From Alphaproteobacteria bacterium (GTDB taxonomy: Bacteria; Pseudomonadota; Alphaproteobacteria; Reyranellales; Reyranellaceae), in NCBI GenBank assembly GCA_017308235.1, contig JAFKFL010000010.1, forward strand, positions 310,001-374,000: a stretch of 64,000 nt of DNA. The letters are read 5' to 3'. Both the position numbers and the translations under genes were made by a program. Below, piece by piece: positions 59,086 to 64,000 of the stretch; the stretch's first letter is position 1; each line of letters opens with the position of its first letter. Below the pieces are notes generated by a model. The model was given only the letters and a program-made list of their open reading frames with translations, did not search any database and had not been told where the DNA came from.

Positions 59086-60234
59086 ATGGTAGGGCCGCTC
59101 TCGGGACTCACCGTCGTCGAACTGGCCGGAATCGGCCCGGGTCCGATGTGCTCGATGATGCTGGGCGACATGGGCGCTGACGTGATCCGCATCGATCGGA
59201 CCAAGAGCCACGTCATGGATCGCCTCGCCGATCCGAAGTTCGCCGTGCACAACCGCAGCCGCCGCTCGATCTCGATCGACCTTCAGAAGAAGGAAGGCAT
59301 CGAGGTGGCGCTGCGCCTGATCGACAAGGCTGACGGCATGACCGAGCCGTTCCGTCCCGGCGTGGCCGAACGGCTGGGCGTGGGCCCCGATGTCTGCCTC
59401 AAGCGCAATCCGAAGCTGGTCTATGGCCGTATGACGGGCTGGGGCCAGGAAGGCCCGCTCGCCAAGGCAGCCGGCCACGACATCAACTACATCGCCCTCA
59501 CCGGTGCGCTGCATGCGATCGGCGGCAAGGACAAGCCGACCCCGCCGCTCAATCTCGTGGGCGATTTCGGTGGCGGCGGCATGCTGCTTGCCTTCGGCAT
59601 GGTGTGCGGTCTCCTGGAGGCGCAGCGCTCGGGCAAGGGCCAGGTGATCGACGCGGCGATGGTCGATGGCGCGGCCCTGCTGCTGGGCGGCGTCTACGGC
59701 ATGGCCGGCGCGGGCCTGTGGAACTACGAGCGCGAGGCCAACATGCTCGACGGCGGCGCGCACTTCTACGGCACCTACGAAACCAAGGACGGCAAGTTCG
59801 TCTCGGTGGGCTCGATCGAGCCGCAGTTCTACGACCTGCTGCTCGAGAAGACCGGACTGAAAGGCGAATCACTGCCGGCGCAAATGGATCGCAAGGCCTG
59901 GGCACAATTCAAGGGACGGCTGACGCAAATCTTCAAGACCAAGACGCGCGACGAATGGTGCGCGATCATGGAAGGCAGCGACATCTGCTTTGCGCCGGTG
60001 CTCACCATGCAGGAGGCCTCGCAGCATCCGCACGCCAAGGCGCGCAACGCCTATGTCGACGTCTCAGGCTTCCCGCAGCCCGCCGCCGCGCCGCGCTTTT
60101 CGCGTACCAAGGAAGCGGTCAAGGGACCCGCCGCCAAGCGTGGACAGCACACCGACGAGGTGCTGGGCGAGCGCGGCTTCTCGACCAAGGAGATCGGCGA
60201 GTTGAAGGCAGCCGGGATCGTCGGCCCGCAATGA
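59086..60234 (+). CDS. Family III CoA-transferase / alpha-methylacyl-CoA racemase-like
   Basis: This 382-residue CaiB/BaiF-family enzyme resembles alpha-methylacyl-CoA racemase (AMACR). The N-terminal LSGLTVVELAGIGPGPMCSMMLGDMGADVIRID is typical. The GHDINYIALTGALH segment holds the racemase His, and GQVIDAAMVDGAALL holds the catalytic Asp region. AMACR relatives epimerise 2-methyl-branched acyl-CoAs for beta-oxidation, while other members transfer CoA between acids. ATG 59086 is preceded by GGAGGA. It stands apart from other acyl-CoA genes here. Confidence 0.93.
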   Translation: MVGPLSGLTVVELAGIGPGPMCSMMLGDMGADVIRIDRTKSHVMDRLADPKFAVHNRSRRSISIDLQKKEGIEVALRLIDKADGMTEPFRPGVAERLGVGPDVCLKRNPKLVYGRMTGWGQEGPLAKAAGHDINYIALTGALHAIGGKDKPTPPLNLVGDFGGGGMLLAFGMVCGLLEAQRSGKGQVIDAAMVDGAALLLGGVYGMAGAGLWNYEREANMLDGGAHFYGTYETKDGKFVSVGSIEPQFYDLLLEKTGLKGESLPAQMDRKAWAQFKGRLTQIFKTKTRDEWCAIMEGSDICFAPVLTMQEASQHPHAKARNAYVDVSGFPQPAAAPRFSRTKEAVKGPAAKRGQHTDEVLGERGFSTKEIGELKAAGIVGPQ

Positions 60235-60245
60235 CTTTGGTCTTT

Positions 60246-60311
60246 GGACCGCGCGCTTCCAGCGCGCTCATTCGGCGCGTTCGCCTGAGGCGCGCAGGAT
60301 GCGCGCGGTCC
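60246..60311. repeat. Short palindromic element, GGACCGCGCGC type
   Basis: Perfect 11-base ends (GGACCGCGCGC at 60246-60256, complement at 60301-60311) enclose a GCGCGC-rich inner stem. It fills most of the gap between the CoA-transferase and EI24 genes, which run in the same direction. A terminator or REP-like role is possible. Its architecture recalls the unit at 20741-20863, though the sequences differ. Confidence 0.6.
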
Positions 60312-60318
60312 TGAAGAC

Positions 60319-61032
60319 GTGATCCGCGCCTTCGAGCTTGCCATCCAGCAGCTGGGTGATCCGCGGCTGCGTGGCGTCATCTGGCAGTCGCTGCTGCTGT
60401 CGCTTGCCCTGCAAGCCGTGATCGTGGGCGTTGCCTGGTGGGCGTTGCAGTCGTTCGTCACCTTCCAATGGAGCTGGGTCAACAGCGCGGTCCATTGGCT
60501 GGGCGGTGCTGCCGTGCTGGTGCTGGCACTGATGCTGTTCCCGGCGAGCTTCGGCATCGTGATCTCGGTCTTCATGGAGCGCATCGCCGATATCGTGGAA
60601 AGCGCCTACTACCCGCGACTCGGCAAGGCGCGCGGCATTCCGATCTGGACAGGGATCTGGACCGGCCTGGTGTTCCTGGTCGCCGTGATCGCGCTCAACC
60701 TCGTCCTGCTGGTGCCCTATCTCATCGCCTTGCTCTTCTTCGGCAGCGGCGCTGTCCTCTTCTATGCGCTGAACGGCTGGCTGACGGGGCGCCTCTACTA
60801 CGAGCAGGTGGCGCTCCGACGCCTGGACCCGGCCGAAGTCAAAGCCTGGCGGCGCGCCAATGCCGGCGTCCTGTGGGGCACCGGGATCGTCATCGTCTTC
60901 CTGGCGACCATCCCGGTCGTGAACCTGCTCGTGCCGGTCGTGGGCACGGCGGCCATGGTGCATGTGGCACAAACGCTCACGCCACCGCCGGCACCCGGCC
61001 GGCCCTTCAATCCACCGGCGGGTTCACGGTAA
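60319..61032 (+). CDS. EI24/CysZ-like integral membrane protein
   Basis: This 237-residue inner-membrane protein has about four long hydrophobic segments (around residues 22-48, 58-82, 115-155 and 190-215) and the ESAYYPRLGKARG loop characteristic of EI24-domain proteins. The family includes CysZ sulfate channels, but many members are of unknown function and no cysteine-biosynthesis gene is nearby. The GTG start lies 8 bases after a palindromic element. The product ends in a Pro-rich tail. It is followed 10 bases later by a small lipoprotein gene. Confidence 0.85.
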   Translation: MIRAFELAIQQLGDPRLRGVIWQSLLLSLALQAVIVGVAWWALQSFVTFQWSWVNSAVHWLGGAAVLVLALMLFPASFGIVISVFMERIADIVESAYYPRLGKARGIPIWTGIWTGLVFLVAVIALNLVLLVPYLIALLFFGSGAVLFYALNGWLTGRLYYEQVALRRLDPAEVKAWRRANAGVLWGTGIVIVFLATIPVVNLLVPVVGTAAMVHVAQTLTPPPAPGRPFNPPAGSR

Positions 61033-61042
61033 GATAAGTTTC

Positions 61043-61420
61043 ATGAAATTTGCCTTCTGGCCTCTGGCCGCAGCGACGTTGTTCCTAGGTGGCTGCGTTT
61101 CCGAACCAACCCCGCAATATTCGCTCTCCAGCAATGAACTGGGCACGTTCCGTTCGGCCAATGCCGGGCGACCGATCCCCGTGAGCCAGATCAAAGGCAT
61201 GGACTTCCAGCAGCTTCGTTCGACCTTCGGACTGCCGGCGCTCGACCGCAAGGACGCCGCCACGCGTGTCCTGCGCTATCAGTCTGATGCCTGCAGCTTG
61301 TTCGTCTACCTCTCGAACGATCGCGCGCAATATGCCGACGCCTACGACCTCAAGCTGCGCCGGCTGATGAACACCGACGAATGTGCAGGCTCGGTAGCGG
61401 CGCAGCGCCGGACGTCCTAG
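61043..61420 (+). CDS. Small lipoprotein of unknown function
   Basis: This 125-residue product has a signal peptide and lipobox LGGC (acylated C18), followed by a mature domain with two cysteines (C85 region in SDACSLFVYLS and NTDECAGS near the end) that may form a disulphide. The FQQLRSTFGLPALDRKDAATRVLRYQSDACSLFVYL pattern resembles small secreted proteins of the SmpA/OmlA style, but the match is weak. ATG 61043 is chosen as the start of the signal peptide. Its stop overlaps the convergent serine-hydrolase stop by four bases. Confidence 0.75.
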   Translation: MKFAFWPLAAATLFLGGCVSEPTPQYSLSSNELGTFRSANAGRPIPVSQIKGMDFQQLRSTFGLPALDRKDAATRVLRYQSDACSLFVYLSNDRAQYADAYDLKLRRLMNTDECAGSVAAQRRTS

Positions 61421-62571
61421 GCCGTAGTCGCCCGTAGGACGTCCCTGAAAACGCTCGCCTGCATCTGAAACGCCTGTGGGCTGTAGTCCTGGTAGTACCC
61501 CGCGGTCACTGCGACGACGAGGTCGAGCTCCGGGACGATGCGAATCGACTGCCCGCCTCGCCCAAGTGCGCCGGCCCAATGGACCTCGCGCCCGTTGTGC
61601 AGAGAGCGGCCGAGCCACCAGAGATATCCATAGAAATAGGCGCTTGAGGCCTCAAACCGCGGGGTCATCGAGGCGTCGATCCACGCTTTCGAAACGACTT
61701 GGCGGTCGTTCCACCGTCCGCCCGCCAGGACAAGCTGGCCGATCTTTGCCATGTCGCGTGGCCGCAGGCGCAATCCCCCGCCGGCATCGGTGTCGCCCTT
61801 GCGGCGCTTCCACTCCACGGCCGTGATGCCAAGAGGCTCAAACAACACCTCGCGGGCAAATTCGTCGAGCGGGCGTCCGGTCGCCTTGCGCATGATGGCC
61901 GACACGAGCGCGAGCGCGCCGGTGTTGTAGAAGAACTCCTTTCCCGGCGGGGCCGTCATCGGAAGACTGAGGACGTAACGGCAGGAATCCGGCGACCTGT
62001 TCATGCGCGCCTCGTCGTTGTCCTCGTCTCCCGTCTCCGGGGTCGCCTCCACCCACTTCTGACCCATCGACATGGTGAGCGCGTGCACCAACTTGAAACG
62101 GTCCCTCTCGGGAGAATGCAGATCGGACAGTTCGGGGAAGAAATTCAAGATCGGTTCGTCGACGCTGGCGATCAGGCCGCGATCGATCGCGATACCTGTT
62201 GCGAGCGACGCCACACTCTTCGAGACCGACTTAATGTCGTGCAGCGTGTCGGCATCGAAGACGACGTTTCTCACCTTGCGGTTGTCCACCTCATCGGGAC
62301 CGCTGAAGTACCGCTCGAACACCAGCTTTCCACTGCGTGCAACCAGGACAGAGTGCACGTTACCGTTGGTCGAAGCCGCGAGCCGATCCGCCATCCTGCA
62401 CAGCGCATCGCGGTCGATGAGCTTGTCGTCACGGGCGGAGGCGACGGGCCAGCCGTCGTCTCGCGCGACCGGAACACCGCAGCCGTCAGCCGCGTCCGCG
62501 TAACCTGGCAACGCGGCAAGCGGTGCGAGTGCTGTTCCCCCGAGAACTGAAACAAATTTACGCCGGTTCAT
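61417..62571 (-). CDS. Beta-lactamase-fold serine hydrolase (exported)
   Basis: This 384-residue penicillin-binding-protein-like hydrolase has an N-terminal twin-arginine-like signal (MNRRKFVSVLGG). The SxxK catalytic motif is SVSK at 115-118, a YxN-type motif (FFYNTG) lies at about 215, and a C-terminal HWAGALGRGGQS stands in the KTG position. Such proteins act as esterases, D-aminopeptidases or peptidoglycan enzymes (6-aminohexanoate-dimer hydrolase is one relative). ATG 62571 is chosen over in-frame codons up to 62670 because it begins the Arg-Arg signal. A palindrome 170 bases upstream may regulate it. Confidence 0.88.
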   Translation of the reverse strand: MNRRKFVSVLGGTALAPLAALPGYADAADGCGVPVARDDGWPVASARDDKLIDRDALCRMADRLAASTNGNVHSVLVARSGKLVFERYFSGPDEVDNRKVRNVVFDADTLHDIKSVSKSVASLATGIAIDRGLIASVDEPILNFFPELSDLHSPERDRFKLVHALTMSMGQKWVEATPETGDEDNDEARMNRSPDSCRYVLSLPMTAPPGKEFFYNTGALALVSAIMRKATGRPLDEFAREVLFEPLGITAVEWKRRKGDTDAGGGLRLRPRDMAKIGQLVLAGGRWNDRQVVSKAWIDASMTPRFEASSAYFYGYLWWLGRSLHNGREVHWAGALGRGGQSIRIVPELDLVVAVTAGYYQDYSPQAFQMQASVFRDVLRATTA

Positions 62572-62740
62572 TCGATCGCCCAGCCATTCTTTGGCAAATA
62601 GGCTGCTGCAGCATGCTGGTCGATCCCGAGAAACGTCATCGCCGTGCGCAGGCTGTCGAGCGCATGGCAACGGGACAGAGCAACGGATTCCCGAATCATT
62701 CCCCTCACCTTGTCCTCTCCAAGCGGACTCATATCATCAT

Positions 62741-62761
62741 GTATCTTGTATTACAAGGTAC
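62741..62761. promoter_or_regulatory. Candidate operator palindrome upstream of the serine hydrolase
   Basis: GTATCTTGTA, one central T, TACAAGGTAC: two 10-base arms with one mismatch, in an unusually A+T-rich patch of the 277-base gap between the serine-hydrolase start (62571) and the hydroxylase-like gene stop (62849). The half-site recalls operators of PadR-like repressors, but no such gene is in the window. No gene could be supported elsewhere in this gap. Confidence 0.45.
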
Positions 62762-62848
62762 CATGCTATGCCTTATAGGTCGATTGGAAGCACCTGCTGG
62801 CGCCGACCATAGTCCCCCAGCGCTCGCCGAGGCCGACGAGTTAGCATC

Positions 62849-63733
62849 CTAGTCGGCGGCGTTCAGCTCAGCCGCCCTCAACTCAGCCGTTGTCATACTC
62901 CGCCCGTTCGGCCGCCAGCCGGGTGGACCGAAGAGATAGTTCCAGACCTCATTCAGCGAGCGCACGCGGGCGAGATCGCGCGCCAGGTCGATCCATGGCT
63001 GCAGGTTGATCCGCATCGGATTGTAGGTCGTCACCGGGTGGACCAGGCCGTACTGGCACGGCAGGTCGTCCCGCTCCTCGACGTAGGTCCCGAACAGCCG
63101 ATCGAAGACGATAAGCACACCGCCGAAGTTGGCGTCGAGATACGCCACGTTGCGCGCATGATGGACGCGATGCGCCGACGGCGTGTTCAGCACGTATTCG
63201 AGCACGCCGAGCTTGGGAATCCAGTCGGCATGCAGCCAGAACTGATAGAGAAGATTCAAGAAGAGCGCCGCGACAACATCGAGAGGGCGGAAGCCGAGAA
63301 AGGAGAGCGGCGTCAGGAACACGCCTGTGCCGATGAACTTGTCGAACCAGCCCAGGCGATACGCAGCCGCCAGCGTGAGCTGATTGGGCGAATGATGGAC
63401 CAGATGCGCGTTCCAGAACCATCGGATCGTATGGCTAGCGCGATGTTGCCAGTAGTAGCAGAACTCGAGACCGACGAAGAGCAGCAGCACCGAGCCGATA
63501 CCCCGAAGGTGGAATGTGTAGAGCCGGTGTCCGTAGGCCCAGGCGAAAACCGGCGCGGTAAGGGCGAAAGGGACGAGCCCCAGCAGGCGACGCATGATCA
63601 GGTCGCCGGCCGACGTTGCCCAGGCGGCCCAGTCGTATTTTTTCCGCGCGGCAAAAAACCAAAGACCTTCGGCGATGGCGGCCACCATCACAAAAGGCAG
63701 GGCGATGTCCTTGAGGGTGTCGAGAAAGGTCAT
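62849..63733 (-). CDS. Fatty-acid-hydroxylase / sterol-desaturase-family protein
   Basis: This 294-residue inner-membrane di-iron enzyme carries the three His clusters of the superfamily: FCYYWQHRASH at about residues 91-101, NAHLVHHSPN at about 108-117, and HRVHHARN at about 188-195. Four hydrophobic segments are visible (around 5-27, 45-70, 75-95 and 145-165). Members hydroxylate or desaturate lipids, sterols or carotenoids. It follows the truncated TPR-like gene by 12 bases on the same strand and is probably in its operon. Substrate unknown. Confidence 0.9.
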   Translation of the reverse strand: MTFLDTLKDIALPFVMVAAIAEGLWFFAARKKYDWAAWATSAGDLIMRRLLGLVPFALTAPVFAWAYGHRLYTFHLRGIGSVLLLFVGLEFCYYWQHRASHTIRWFWNAHLVHHSPNQLTLAAAYRLGWFDKFIGTGVFLTPLSFLGFRPLDVVAALFLNLLYQFWLHADWIPKLGVLEYVLNTPSAHRVHHARNVAYLDANFGGVLIVFDRLFGTYVEERDDLPCQYGLVHPVTTYNPMRINLQPWIDLARDLARVRSLNEVWNYLFGPPGWRPNGRSMTTAELRAAELNAAD

Positions 63734-63745
63734 CCGATCAACTTT

Positions 63746-64000
63746 TCAATGGCAGCCGAGGCAAGTAAGCGGCGCCTTCGCCGCGGGATCGGCCAGCCTC
63801 AGCGCGGCATTCTTGGCATAAGACGTGTCGGGCAATTCGCCGGTCATGCGATCGAGGTAGGCCTTCGCCTTTACGGGCTCGCCGAGCTGCAGCCAGCTGT
63901 CGGCCAACGCGCCTAAAAGCTCGCCGCGATTGTGCGTCGCGTTCCAGAAGGAGGTGCTGGCCGTTAACACGAACTCGAGGTCGGCGATGACGATCCGCGT
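63746..64000 (-). CDS. TPR-like protein ending in CxxCH (C-terminal part only)
   Basis: The frame is open to the right edge, so at least 84 residues are present without the N-terminus. The visible part has helical TPR-style sequence (NRGELLGALADSWLQLGEPVKAKAYLDRM), an Ala-rich stretch, and ends with TCLGCH directly before the stop, a CxxCH of the kind that binds heme c. Whether this binds heme, a metal or nothing cannot be judged without the rest. Twelve bases separate it from the hydroxylase-like gene. Confidence 0.7.
   Translation of the reverse strand, partial: TRIVIADLEFVLTASTSFWNATHNRGELLGALADSWLQLGEPVKAKAYLDRMTGELPDTSYAKNAALRLADPAAKAPLTCLGCH

Noticed and set aside
62523-62852. Plus-strand frame of 109 codons in the gap upstream of the serine hydrolase
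   Set aside because: No ribosome-binding site or recognisable domain, and it runs across the operator-like palindrome and into the serine-hydrolase start.

Overview
The window is high-GC DNA from a Gram-negative bacterium, most likely an alphaproteobacterium of the Rhodospirillales/Reyranella or Bradyrhizobium type. This is inferred from gene content: an AcnA-type aconitase, a TPP riboswitch on thiC, an intracellular PHB depolymerase, many lipoproteins and RND pumps, and small palindromic spacer repeats. No rRNA, tRNA, CRISPR array, transposase or phage gene was found.

Layout. (1) 1-4505, minus: an MdtABC-type multidrug efflux operon; the third gene runs off the left edge. (2) 4589-7228: thiC behind a TPP riboswitch, and an AhpD-like protein. 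(3) 7232-19443: a two-component system (minus) divergent from a five-gene plus-strand operon encoding adaptor, RND pump, outer-membrane channel, a second closely related RND pump, and an alpha/beta hydrolase. (4) 19522-32526: metabolic genes, namely a Rieske oxygenase, TPR protein, aconitase, DinB protein, glyoxalase-hydrolase fusion, nitroreductase, acetyl-CoA synthetase, amidase, flavin reductase-like protein, MESH1-like alarmone hydrolase and SCO1-like protein. (5) 32554-37128: a visibly lower-GC stretch with a secreted Cys-repeat protein, a small lipoprotein, a Cache-HAMP adenylate cyclase next to an orphan periplasmic binding protein, and a long gene-free gap. (6) 37129-38367: PHB depolymerase. 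(7) 38378-51079: two divergent metal-efflux operons, Cus-type (Cu/Ag) on minus and Czc-type on plus. They share a 136-bp promoter region centred on a 25-bp palindrome, and each begins with a small Cys-rich secreted protein; the Czc outer-membrane gene is frameshifted. (8) 51264-64000: RecQ, an outer-membrane barrel protein, SDR, MBL-fold hydrolase, beta-propeller protein, dienelactone-hydrolase-like protein, CoA transferase, EI24 membrane protein, a small lipoprotein, a serine hydrolase, a fatty-acid-hydroxylase-like protein and a truncated protein ending in CxxCH, with several palindromic repeats between them.

The dominant theme is export across the cell envelope: six RND permease genes (one partial) lie within 50 kb, in four operons. 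Most genes inside these operons overlap by 1-4 bases (ATGA, GTGA or TGATG junctions), so translation is probably coupled. The least conventional unit is the operon with two RND permeases and a hydrolase. The best regulatory lead is the palindrome between the Cus and Czc operons.
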